Shown here: in pieces, positions 35,860 to 46,917 of the stretch
How positions within the stretch are numbered: position 1 is the first letter of the stretch
Layout of the letters: the number at the start of each line of letters is the position of its first letter
Assembly: GCA_028455995.1 (NCBI GenBank)
Contig: JABELC010000001.1
Location: forward strand, 3,336,501 to 3,400,500
Direction: 5' to 3'
Source of the DNA: Scleromitrula shiraiana
Taxonomy: Eukaryota; Ascomycota; Leotiomycetes; Helotiales; Sclerotiniaceae
Length of the DNA stretch: 64,000 nt
Made by a program: the position numbers and the translations under genes
The notes under the pieces: model-generated
Databases searched by the model: none
What the model saw: only the letters and a program-made list of their open reading frames with translations
Told to the model about the DNA's origin: nothing

Positions 35860-36761
35860 TTATCTGGTTGATGCTAGCTACTTGTATGTGGCTTCGCAGG
35901 TATTTGAATAAGCTGGGAAGTTGAATTACGGCATAACTAATGATTTATGAGAGTTGGAAGACATATTCAGGATCGAGGACATAGATTAATTGTATTGAAT
36001 TTTATGATATTAAATTGTATCGGTACCGTGATTAAAACTTGGGCTTCAAATCCTCGAATGCACCACAACCCAGGAAGGAATAAGGAAACTTTCAACCTCT
36101 TTTGTATTAAGGATTAAAGGGATCACTCGATTCTAGCAAAGAAAATTATTACTATCAACCTGTCTGAGAAGATATGGTTTTCATTTTGCCCATCAAAGAA
36201 TACCATCTTTTCAGAGGTCCGTGTAATTCTGAAATGTGAGGCTGAGTCTCAGCGTTAAAGCCAGCAACATTGCCGAGCACATAACGACGACCATCAATTC
36301 ATATTACAACCTGTCGCTCTATCACAACACCTATTCCAGACCTCTTTCTCAGGAACGAAGATAGCTTCGAGAGGAGTGTCTTTAGGGGTTCTCGGACTCT
36401 TCATATCCTGGAAATTTATGGAATGGAAGATTGTGAACAAACGGTATTCATTCGTTAATACTGCCGTATTGAGCAAGCTCCTCAATGGAAACTTGGATTC
36501 AGAAAATGGGGATGATTATCAAGGTGACGCGTAAGATCAGAAGTTTGTGATTTTATATCCTTAAATGCCAGGAAAAGCTTTCTAGATATGAGAGCGCCAT
36601 CGGACAAACAAATTGATTGAGTAATAATGAAAATAAATGGGAATAATATAGGTGAACCACTACGTTTTTATTTCATTTCTCTTCCTCTCAATATCATTTT
36701 TCTTTGCATTTCATAATATCTTCCCTGTCGATTGACGAGTTTCGGGTGGAATATTTATGTT
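35860..36761. other. Spacer, no firm gene
   Basis: About 900 bp. A 63-codon minus-strand ORF (36294-36485) ends in a Cys-containing segment (EVWNRCCDRATGCNMN) that might be a gene remnant, but it lacks other support. Otherwise unremarkable. Confidence 0.4.
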
Positions 36762-37638
36762 ATGAGACGCGGCCTCAGAGTGGCTATCATAACGATAGTG
36801 CTCTTTTTCAATGCAATCTTCACGTTTTTATATTTGCGCAATGTATTCAGCATATTCGATTTATTAGGTGCACCATTGAATGGATATATTTCCAGACCGG
36901 TGAAAGAAGGAGAAGATAGAGTGGTGGTGATTGGGCATCTTGAGGAGGAAGGTACTTCGTGGGTTGAGGAGTATTTACCCGAGTATGTTCGCTTTTACAC
37001 TGCTCCTGGTTTCTTCAATATTAATTTCTATTGCATCGTAGCTGGCAATCATTCATTTACTCAGTCGACAATACAGATACAGAGTTACATACTATCAATA
37101 AGAATCCGAATCAATAGTATATCCTACATATATTATTGACAACTACTATAATCTCCCTTCAATAATTGCATTCTTACATGCACACCAGTATGATTGGTGG
37201 GATGCATTGCATACCGATGTACCAGGATACGACAACGTTTTTTCTATCAATATGCTCAATATAGAATTTGTTAAGGAGGAAGGATATGTGAATTTAAGAT
37301 GTGGATGGAATCCTGGATGTCGATTACAAGACGTGACGCATAATACGCATATCAATGACCAAATCTGGAATAAAATATTCGGAAACGAGACTACCATTCC
37401 GGGAGAGATAGGGGCGGCATGTTGCGCATAATTTGCAGTCTCAAAGACACAGATATTACAGAGAAAGAGGGATGAGTATTTCCATTATAGGAATTGGTCT
37501 ATTGATACATCTTTACCAGATAGAGATAGTGGAAGGGTTATGGAATACCTCTGGCATTTAATATTTGGAAGAGATGGAGTATATTGTCCGGAGCCTAATC
37601 AATGTTATTGCGAGGTGTATGGGAGGTGTAACGAATAG
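36762..37638 (+). pseudogene. DUF3431-family protein gene, inactivated
   Basis: Type II membrane-anchored fungal protein of the DUF3431 family, broken. The ATG at 36762 starts MRRGLRVAIITIVLFFNAIF, a signal-anchor helix, followed by VVVIGHLEEEGTSWVEEYLP. An intron (GTATGT at about 36982 to CTCAG near 37063) leads to a segment with INKN, then a one-base frameshift near 37110-37115, then PTYIIDNYYNLPSIIAFLHA, HQYDWWDALHTDVPGYDN, VNLRCGWNPGCRLQ, WNKIFGNETTIP and GAACCA. An in-frame TAA at 37429-37431 interrupts the conserved CCA-Q-FAVS motif, consistent with CAA to TAA. The rest is intact: RDEYFHYRNWSIDT, SGRVMEYLWHLIFGRDGVYC and CYCEVYGRCN. Function of the family is unknown. Two independent lesions make readthrough unlikely. 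Confidence 0.85.
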
Positions 37639-39653
37639 AAGGCCCCCCATTCACAACCTCTACCACATAATTTCTTTTAGTGATATTTCTATCGTTACCT
37701 TTGATGTATTCAAGAGTTTGAATTGCTTTCCGGTGCCCACGCAAGCACCATTGCCTAGACCATGATAAATATTCATCATGGTTCTTTTTGCCGGTATGTT
37801 CATTTGTATTTTCATCTTCATCTCGATCATTTCAATTGACAATAGGCTCAAGGCATCATACAGACTAAATCTGTGAGGTTTTGAGTCGATCACAATCATT
37901 AGATTCCACCCCAAGCTTATGAGTCCTAGATTGTCCATGACCATGTAGTCTCCAAAGTTGCCACTACTCTTCTACGTTATTTGATTTTTTATTCTCATAC
38001 AGTATATCCAAAACACGCTCATCTCAGAGCGGTTATTATCAGAAAGATAGCATAGCTATTTGGACGTTTACTTGGCCAAACTTAGTTCTACGCGATTTGT
38101 TCAAGGAGTTGATACAGTCAACTGTTAGAGGAGTTTTGAGCCCCCATGATGTAATGCCAATTTTAAGCTTTCTGGCGATGCGGAAATTGTAATATATTTG
38201 TGTCTCGTACTTTCTTGAGGCCACCGTAAGTGTGAAGAGATTATAATGATCCAATGATCCAATGATCCAAAGTACTTTGTTGACGGTCTAACAATTAATT
38301 GATCCACTGGTCTGCTCTAAGTCTAGGATATCTATCTAGGCTTTAGTAGTCAATAGGAATAAAAATAATAAAGAAATGGGAATGTGTTTCCGTCTGATTC
38401 CAGTTGATGTAAGAGCTTAAACGCCTCAGATCAGAAGGCAACATTTATAGCAACATTTATAGCAACATTCATAGCATCAACGAATGAAATTATTCATGAA
38501 CTTTGTTAATTGTGTGGGGCAATATACAAATCCTAAGTCTTCAAGTCTAATTTTCAAAATCCAATAGTAGTTTTTGAGTTTTTAAAGCTTCAAATATTTG
38601 GTTCGAAATTAACTTTCCACTAGACAGTAACAATGGTTCCAGGTCTAAGATCAATGTATCACCACCGATGATATAATACTGACATAATGTACCCCGCCGG
38701 TAATTAAGGCGCTAAAGGCGCTAAATTTGATTACCGGTATGCCAAAGTACCGAATAAGTCAGATCAACAACATGCTATAAACTAATAGAAGTCTAAATTG
38801 ATATATTTGGCGTGTAATTGTCCAATAAATCTCAAGTTACTGATCTAAGTACGTAGTGTGAGGTCTAGAACGGGTTCAAAAATCCATCGTATTCAGTATT
38901 TAACGTCCGCTATGCTCCATTTGGGTAGATGTGTGATTTGTAGATCACTCATTGAATTGAGCTTGAGCAAAACTTAGTTGTCAACGGATCTATAAAATAG
39001 TTATCAATCATATGATCTGAAAATAGTTGAGAAACTATATATGATTATCGCCGTTGATTTCACGCCAACGAGAACTCCGAACTACTAGTCACGGTTTTGG
39101 ATTTGTAAAGAAAGTTACTTAGTAGATATTATCCGTCTTTTGTTGATTAAAGTCATTGAATTAATACCTAGCATGCCTTGGCTGATGTCCAATGGTCATG
39201 ATTCGCACCATTTTCGTTATTCTTGGAGCTCCAAGTTCTTGTTTGAGCTTTCACGCCGTTATGGCGTTTAAGTAGTTTTCTTTTGAGGACAATCTAGCAT
39301 TAAGAACTCAAACTATGATATCAATTTTGCATGTTTAGTTCACTTCTTGGAGAAACATGGCAACTTCAATGACGAAATAGAGTATTTTAGTTCAGTGAAT
39401 CGTGTATAGTATAAATAGATCGATGTATTCCCTTTCATTACTTCAAGTTAACCACAGTCACACATACAATACATATATTCATTCCTCATTACCACCCCAC
39501 CCACCACATACAATATATATACATCATACCCCATACTTATCACTCCTACCACACTCACACATACAATATATCTATACCATACCCCATACTCATCACTCTC
39601 ACCACACCCATCACACACACAACACAACAACCTCCTCTCTGCCAGTCTTCACC
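37639..39653. other. AT-leaning spacer with short tandem repeats
   Basis: About 2 kb, no gene seen. Small repeats: ATGATCCA units at about 38247-38270 and AGCAACATTTAT units, three in a row, at about 38440-38475. At 39466-39625 a degenerate repeat rich in ACACATACAATA and ACCCCATACT precedes the secreted-protein gene and probably lies in its 5' leader. Confidence 0.5.
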
Positions 39654-42191
39654 ATGCATTTGCACATGTGGTTTCTGCTCGGGTGTATCAGCACCCTTCT
39701 CCTTGGAAGCTCTTATGCTTCCAGCAATTCTTCTGTGGATCTTTCTTCGGCCTCCCTAAGTAGGGAAGAGATTTTAAAAATCGTTTCCGGCGGCATCTTC
39801 GATATGTCGTTGGCCGAGAACCTAGAAAACTCGGGATTTAAAGATTTCTATACAACTTGGGAAGACAAAAAGCTGGGTGACTCAAGTTCACAGAGTCTCC
39901 CTTCTATGTTCGCTAACGAATTTTGGGGTGAATCAGAGTGGTATTGTGACCCGGATAATGGCTGTCCAAACAAGCCCTCTGCCGCCGTCATCCTCGAACA
40001 TGTGTTGGTTCATGCAACGGATTTAACACCGGAGGAGAAAGTTACCCGTGCCCAGCAGGTCTACTTTGTCGGAATGCACTTCTTTGCTGCCGGTCGGATA
40101 TTTAGTAATGCGAATGTAAGTCACCTTGATAATTTCTATTTTCACACTAAGTACTGACATTTACAAGCGCGCTCTTGACCGTACAAAATCGTCACTTGTT
40201 GCAAGAGTCGATTCAATTATTCAAGACTTCACACGACAAGACGAAGCCAATGCATACATCTTATGCAAAGTTAAGATGTTTTTACTTGACAAGAGTATGG
40301 ATGTCTTCAACCGGATTATCGCTTATGGCATATCTTCATACACAACAGGTTTGCCGAACCAAGATTCAGATGGTACCAAAAAAACCATAGAGGATATCGG
40401 AAAGCTATCTACGGGAATTAAATATTTCAATGAGCTCAAAAGTAATGTGGAAAAGTTGCTTAATGACTACGTCGTATCAACTGAGTACGGTTATTACGGG
40501 GGCCAGCCCAAAGATATAGATTTCCTCCACCTCAACGTGGGATACTCGTACGATATGTACTGTGGGACTATAGATGGAGCACCAGGAACTGGTGCTGATA
40601 ATCCATACCGCATATCTCATATGCGAAGTTATGTAGTGGATCTATTCGACCTCTATCTAAAAGGTGTCACAAACATGTACCGAGCACTGAATGGACAAGA
40701 GCAAGGCGAAGAGTCTGTCAAGATGTCTACGTGGATGAAAAATACCAACTGGCAAGATGTTATACCACTGTTGGATCAAGCAAACCCTGCCTTTGATGCC
40801 GCGTAAGTTATTGTAATGACTAGTTTCAAGGTAACCTGCTAATTTATGAATAGTGCCTTTACCGATAATCTCACTGGATATCTCATCACTTCTGCATGGG
40901 CTGCCAATAAATGCTACATGAAGTGCGATTCAAATATGGATGCCGAGTTGGTCCAGAAGAAATGTCGTGACCCTAAAAATAAGGATATTCGATTCTGCTC
41001 GGAAGAAGAACCGAATACCTTATGTCAAGCCAGTTGTTGGACCATGATGAAATTCAACAATCATGAACGTCCTCTATTTGGAATGGACAGTCTGGGAAAG
41101 TATAACATGGATATGGACCAAGTCAAACGTAACTCTTGGCTTCACTATCAGAAGTACAAGAATGGCTTTGGTGCACCCCAGTTAGGCTTTAATGGAAGCA
41201 ATATTCTCTTGAATTCCGGTGATGATAGCATCACTTTGTCTGTTTCATACAACGACGGAAACAAAATTGCAGACAAAGTGGATGATGTCAACAAGCATTT
41301 CGTGAAGTCGAGAGATTTCCCTTGTTTCAGTGGCGATTGGACTGGTTCTGATACCGAGGCTTTTATGAATCGCCTTTCTATGGGTGTTGGATCAGCAGAT
41401 TGGGGGCAAGGTCAAAAAATGAGGGCTAAACAAGTCTTAAGAAAGATCTGTCCAAAGGCAAGTAATCTTTTACTAATTATTATTTCCCCCCGTAAATATT
41501 CGGAATATATAGACTAACTGTTATTCATATTTAGAAAGCGAAAAAGCTCATGCCTTTAACTCGCTACCTCAATATGATCTGCGGACATCATCTCACCTGG
41601 CCTAGTAAAGGTCCATCGGCTGGTCTCGTTCAAAATCGTCGACTTCATCCAGACAAGGATAATGTCAACGCTCCAATTTGCTCTTCTCTCCGCGAAAAAG
41701 CCAACGGAATGGAGGAAGTCACTGCAAATTATCAATTTTGCAGTGGCGTCTGGGATGAATATAAAGTCATCTCCAAGAAGGAGCTTTGGTGGATCTATGG
41801 CGGCGGGGGTATGATGAGCTCGACAGCAAGAAGTTGCAAGAAATGGATGAGACAACTACCTAAAGGTGTCAAAGCTCAGCAAGCTTCCAAACTTTCGAGT
41901 GGCTCTGAATCCACCAATGGTACTTCTACCAACGGTACGGAGACATCCGATGACGAGAACTTCGCTCCTGACTCTGCTTCCGTCCCATTGGCGTTATCCC
42001 AAGAATCTTCGGAAATGGGTCCATTTGATCAAGTCAAATCGGATGCGGAAACCCAGAATCTGGATGATATCTTGGAGTCATTGGAGAAGATGATTGACGA
42101 CGACCAGGAAGGTGATGGTGAGGAGTCGCAGAACGCAGATGGTACCGAGGAGAAGGCTGATGGAGAAGATCAGGAAAAGACTGAGGAATAG
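39654..42191 (+). CDS. Large secreted Cys-containing protein of unknown function
   Basis: A 785-aa protein with an N-terminal signal peptide (MHLHMWFLLGCISTLLLGSS, then YASS). Exons 39654-40115, 40168-40802, 40854-41457 and 41535-42191. Introns 1 and 2 are GT-AG (52 and 51 nt). The third (41458-41534) appears to be GC-AG (GCAAGT donor), because the nearby GT would break frame. The middle part is mostly helical, with a Cys cluster around KCYMKCD, KKCRDP, RFCSEEEPNTLCQASCW. The C-terminal 150 residues are Ser/Thr/Asn-rich (NGTSTNGTETSDD, likely N-glycosylated) then very acidic (DDDQEGDGEESQNADGTEE). No catalytic motif recognised. The stop lies only 229 bp before the retrotransposon block, yet the frame is clean. 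Could be an extracellular or wall-associated protein; a role in host interaction is speculative. Confidence 0.85.
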
Positions 42192-42424
42192 TTTGGCGTT
42201 TGTTTTTTGTTTTTATTTTTGAAGATACACCCAAAAATATATTGTAATCTAATATTTATTATTAATTATTAATTTCAAAAGTTGTAAAAACTGTATCAGA
42301 CTATAAAGCGACAAGACGATCAAAATTTTCTAAACGCCTAAGTAAACAATTGTCTAAATTTTGATCTAAAACAGACTTTGAAATGTGATGATATCGAATT
42401 ATCTGAGAGATGAAGAATAAAGAA

Positions 42425-42592
42425 TGTTAGAATGGTTGCCGGATAAGGATCATTCCACATTGGGACTAATGTAATTACATAATCAATAGTTGATATATAT
42501 CTTTTTTTATAAGATCAAGACTTTAGCTAGTTAGTTAATAATATAATTATATATCAATTTATAATGCTTTTTTTCATATTTGATCTTTTATA
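42425..42592 (+). repeat. 5' LTR of copia A
   Basis: 168 bp, begins TGTTAGAATGG and ends at TTTTATA. Aligns end to end without gaps to 55466-55633. Differences are mostly transitions: the 3' copy has A where this one has G, and this one has T where the 3' copy has C near its end. Preceded by AAGAA. Confidence 0.88.
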
Positions 42593-43080
42593 GATTATAA
42601 ATCTAAAAACATTTAAAGATTATTAATTATATTCAATTTACTCAAAAAAACCTATTTACCATTTTCATTTCAAATCTTTTATAAAGAATATTATTAAAAG
42701 AAAATCAAAACGAATTGCTAAAAATCAAATAAATATCATAATAATAAAAACTTATAAAGCATTTAATAATATTAAACTAAACAAAAATTTTAAACTAAAT
42801 AAAAATTTATTAATCTTTAATATAAATCAATAAAAATATAGATTAATAATAATAAACCTTTAAAAATCCATATCAAAATTAAAATATATTAACAATTTTA
42901 TCAATTCACATTTTTAATACTTATCCGATAAAATACTAAATATTATTAAAAAAAAAATTATAACTAATAATCTCATACAAAGTATAAAAACTAGTTTAAC
43001 TCTTTTGTTCAAAAAATCATTTCAACATTACAAAGTTAATAAGATAATATAGGAAATTAATCATGCAATTTAACAAAAAA

Positions 43081-43250
43081 TCATAATAACACTTGATAGG
43101 TCGTTGTCCTCTTCAACTTCTCCTTATCAAGACTATCATCACCATCCCCATTAACAGACTTAGTCAACTCAATAGCAGAATCAAGTTCATCATCGTTTAC
43201 TCTACAGATGAATTCAAAACAACACCTTAAAGGAAAAGAAAATTACTTAC
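43081..43250 (-). pseudogene. Captured gene fragment: intron plus last exon, not RIP-degraded
   Basis: An island of normal composition inside the AT-rich element A. On the minus strand 43202-43250 is a canonical 49-nt fungal intron (GTAAGTAATTTTC...CATCTGTAG), followed by an exon 43081-43201 encoding 39 residues, VNDDELDSAIELTKSVNGDG then DDSLDKEKLKRTTTYQVLL, and a TGA. Upstream of the donor the frame (NILDIFNLI) remains open in AT-rich DNA for a short way. I do not recognise the parent gene. The presence of an intron means that the fragment was not spliced in this orientation before capture. Confidence 0.5.
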
Positions 43251-44215
43251 ATTAAATTAAAAATATCAAGGATATTATTAATACAAATGAATTAAAAAAA
43301 ATTATTAAAAAAAAAGCAATAATACTAAAAAATATTAATTCCATAATATTTATAATTAAAATAAAAATCAAGATTTAAAAAAAATAAAACAAAAAAAATA
43401 TAAAAATACATATTATTATTCGTTAATTTTTTTATATCAACTTGGCAAAATTAATCAAAAATAAAGAAACAATTTAAAAAATAATCAAAACTTTTAAATA
43501 TCAATATAGAAATAAAGATTATATCTTTAATTATAACAAATTAATTAAATACAATCAAATAAATACAAATAATTTTAAAAACATTTAAAAAATAATTATT
43601 ACAATTCACTAATTATTTATAAAATTTATTAAAGTAAAATTAACATTAAATATAACAATTCAATATATACAATTTATTGTAATAATAAATAAAAAGTTTC
43701 TTATTTGAATAAAATAATAATGCTTTATTATTTAAAGTTTAAAAATAAACAAGTTTAATATAATAAAGAATTTTATAATCGACTTTATTAATAAAACTTA
43801 ATAAATCAAAAATTCAAAAAATAGAATAGTATTTTTTAACAATAAAAGTTAAGAAATTTCATAAAAAAAAAAAGCTATATTTAAATAAAACAATTTCAAT
43901 TTCAATCATTTTAATAAATTTAATTTATATATTTATTGTAATAATTCTAGTTTTAATCTAGTTTGATTTTATAATTTTAATATATGTCTAAATAATTCAA
44001 AAAATATAAATATAAAAAAGAAATAAAAGGATAAGAACAATATCAAATAAAAAACTTGGATTAAGATTAAAAATAAGATATTAAACAATAAATCTAACAA
44101 TAAAATCTTAAATTTAAACAATAAAAAGAAATTTGATAATTATAAAAATTTTGAAATGATAATAATAATATTATTTATAATGATTAAAAGTTTTTTATAT
44201 AATTTATTTAATAAT

Positions 44216-44375
44216 TGTCTGTATAGTCAAACACGTGACCTTACGTCACGTGTCCGTTGAGGAGATATATATCCTCAACGGCGTACAACACCCTTCTTGA
44301 ACTCCTGGAACAAATAATACAATACTGATTGATACCGTAATTGTATAGTTCCATACCCCCGGAGTCATACAAACA
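44216..44375 (+). repeat. Solo LTR of the copia B family
   Basis: 160 bp, starts TGTCTG and ends CAAACA, with a 5-bp target duplication ATAAT on each side (44211-44215, 44376-44380). It matches the copia B LTRs over its full length but keeps most C and G, so it is the best-preserved copy. The absence of an internal region with intact TSDs indicates LTR-LTR recombination after insertion into element A. Confidence 0.88.
44232..44281 (+). promoter_or_regulatory. LTR control region: CACGTG boxes, CRE-like site and hairpin
   Basis: Within the solo LTR: CACGTG at 44232-44237 and 44247-44252 flank TTACGTCA (44241-44248), a CRE/bZIP-like site. Right after it a perfect 10-bp inverted repeat, CCGTTGAGGA / TCCTCAACGG (44254-44263 and 44272-44281), encloses an 8-nt AT loop. 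The core sequences are recognisable in the 5' LTR of copia B and eroded in its 3' LTR. Function as a promoter or transcript hairpin is inference. Confidence 0.5.
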
Positions 44376-45059
44376 ATAATAAATCAATTTTAAATATTAT
44401 TATAAATATTCAATATAAACATATTTAAATCTATAATATTGGTATTTCATATTATTATATATAGGATATATCAAAGTTTATTATATTTTAAAAATTTATA
44501 TTATATAAATCGAAAAAATTTGGGTTATTATTAATAAATAGAATAATCTATTTTATAAAAATAAATAAAGTCATATTAAAATACTTTATAAAAAACAAAC
44601 TCAAAATGCTTTTTTTATATTAAAATATTTTATATTTTAATAAACTATTATTAAAATTATTTTTAAATATAATATAGTAAAAAAATAATGGATATATATA
44701 ATATAATTATATATAAAATAATAAAAAAATTATTTATTTCTAAATAAACTTAAATATATATATTATTATTAAATTATAAAATAAAATAATAATCTATTTA
44801 GCATTTTTAATATTATTTCTAAATATCAACATCTATAAAAAATATATTAATATAAATATTTGGTATAAGTGATTTAGATATCTTTTCAAAAAAAATGTTA
44901 AGGCAATTCAAAAAATAATAAAAAAATTATTTATTAAAAATCTAGCAAAATATTTTAAAAATAAAAAAAAGATTTACAAAACATATAAATTAGCAAAATC
45001 ATATTAAACATTATATAAAATTATCAATTCAAAACTAAATAAAATCTTTAAGCTTTTAT

Positions 45060-45780
45060 ACATCGATATTATTAAAATCAATCTAGTTAATATTAATAAA
45101 TATTAATATATTATCATTATTATTGATAGAATATCTTGATTTAAATAGATCTACATTTATAAATATAAAGAAAGCGCTAAATTAGCTTTATAAACTGTTA
45201 TAAAGCGATTTGAATTTTAATATAATCGAAAACTTATAAAATAAAGATTAAATAAAGACAAAAAATATAATATAAATGATTTAAATAAATTTATTAATAA
45301 TGCTAGTTTAATAATTAAATTTATTATATTATATATTTTAAATCAAAATAAGATTTTAAAACAATTAATTCATACCTTATTTAAAAAAGTATAAACAATT
45401 ATAATTAATAAAAAAATATTCTTAAAGCTCTAGCCAAAGATATATTAAAATATAATTTATATTATAAATCAAATTATAATTATTTTAATTAAAAAAATAA
45501 TTCTATATAAAGTATTTATAGATCAAATCAATTTAAATTATAATAATAAATTTTTAATTATATATCTATATATATTAAATTATAAAATATATATACATAT
45601 TCTAAAAAAAAAGCGTGTTTTTAATCAAAAACTTATTTCACACATTAAAATCGGCATTCTAATAAATTTTAAAAGTAATCATATATATTGTATATATATC
45701 CTAATATAAGTTAGAAAAAAAATTATATGAACTTTAAATATTCGATTTAATAAAAAAAATTTAATTATTAATTTAGATAA
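45060..45780 (+). pseudogene. Copia A integrase remnant
   Basis: Conceptual plus-strand frame with multiple stops. Recognisable copia integrase order: an IDRIS-x-FK-x-IYIYKYK segment (DDE core start), then a HTLFKK region equivalent to the third catalytic-helix area, IYIINQ, YKVFIDQ, and near 45690-45765 the linker IYI...RKKII-TLNIRFN that normally reads as a TSNVRF-type motif. Stops appear where CGA, CAA and TGG codons would be expected, consistent with RIP transitions. Confidence 0.7.
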
Positions 45781-46299
45781 TAATATCATTATTAATCTTT
45801 AAAATAAAAAAGATAATAATAATAATATTTTAAAATTAATAAATAATTTTCAATATATATAATCTAATAAATTTATTATTAATATATTAAAAAAAGTTAT
45901 TTAATACAAATAAATATACAAAAATTAAAAATAAAGAACTATTCGATTAAATATTCAATAATAATAACAATATCAATATTATCAACAAAATTTTATCTTT
46001 TATTTTATTCAAATCTAAAAAAAAACAAGATTGATTAATAAACTCAAAAAATAAAAAAAAAGTATCATTAATCAATATTAATAAAACTATTCAATTTTCA
46101 TATAATATATAAATAACATTTATTATATTTAATATAATATATTACAATAATAATAACAATTCTAAAACTCTAGAAAAAGCATTAATAAGCCCAAAAAAAA
46201 AATACTAGATCAAAATTATCAAATCAAAATACAAATCATTATATAATAACAAGATATTTAAATTAATCAAGAAATCTAAAATATTTAATATTATTAATA

Positions 46300-46757
46300 A
46301 ATATAAAATCTTACAAAATAAATTTATTTTTAAATAAAAATATAATAAAAAAAAAAGAATTATTAAATACAAAATTCATTAAATTATTCAAAAATATAAA
46401 TAAAAATATAAAAAAGATTATAATCAAATATATATAAAAATATATAAAATAACTATATAAAAAATCTTTATAATATTAATAATAAAAAACAATTTTAAAA
46501 TTAAATAAATAAATACCATTATAATATTTCTAAATAATAAATTCAATAAACTTGTTTTTATTAAATTATCATTATATTAAACTAAAAATAAAGTCATATT
46601 CAATTCTACCAACAATAATATTTCATAAATATATATATTATTAAAAACTTTATATAGCTTAAAACAATCTTTATAATTATAATAAAATATATTACATATC
46701 AAATTTATTAATATAAAATTTAAGTTTTTTAATATTAATAATTATATATATTATAAC
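46300..46757 (+). pseudogene. Copia A reverse transcriptase remnant, 5' half
   Basis: Decayed frame with FLNNKFNK (equivalent to the conserved TAFLNG block) and LKTLYSLKQS near 46645-46690 (equivalent to ALYGLKQSP). It runs to the ATAAC duplication at 46753-46757, where element B begins. The sequence resumes in a compatible frame at 54387. Confidence 0.75.
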
Positions 46758-46917
46758 TGTCTGTATAGTCAAACACGTGACCTTACGTCATGTGTCCGTT
46801 GAGGAGGCATATATCCTCGATGGCGTATAGTATTTTTTTTGAATTTTTTGAATAAATAATATAATATTGATTGATATTGTAATTGTATAGTTTTATATTT
46901 TTGGAGTTATATAAATA
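46758..46917 (+). repeat. 5' LTR of copia B
   Basis: 160 bp. The first 80 bp resemble the solo LTR closely; the second half shows nearly all C changed to T (runs of T where the solo LTR has CCCTTCTTGAACTCC). G is mostly preserved on this strand. Confidence 0.88.
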
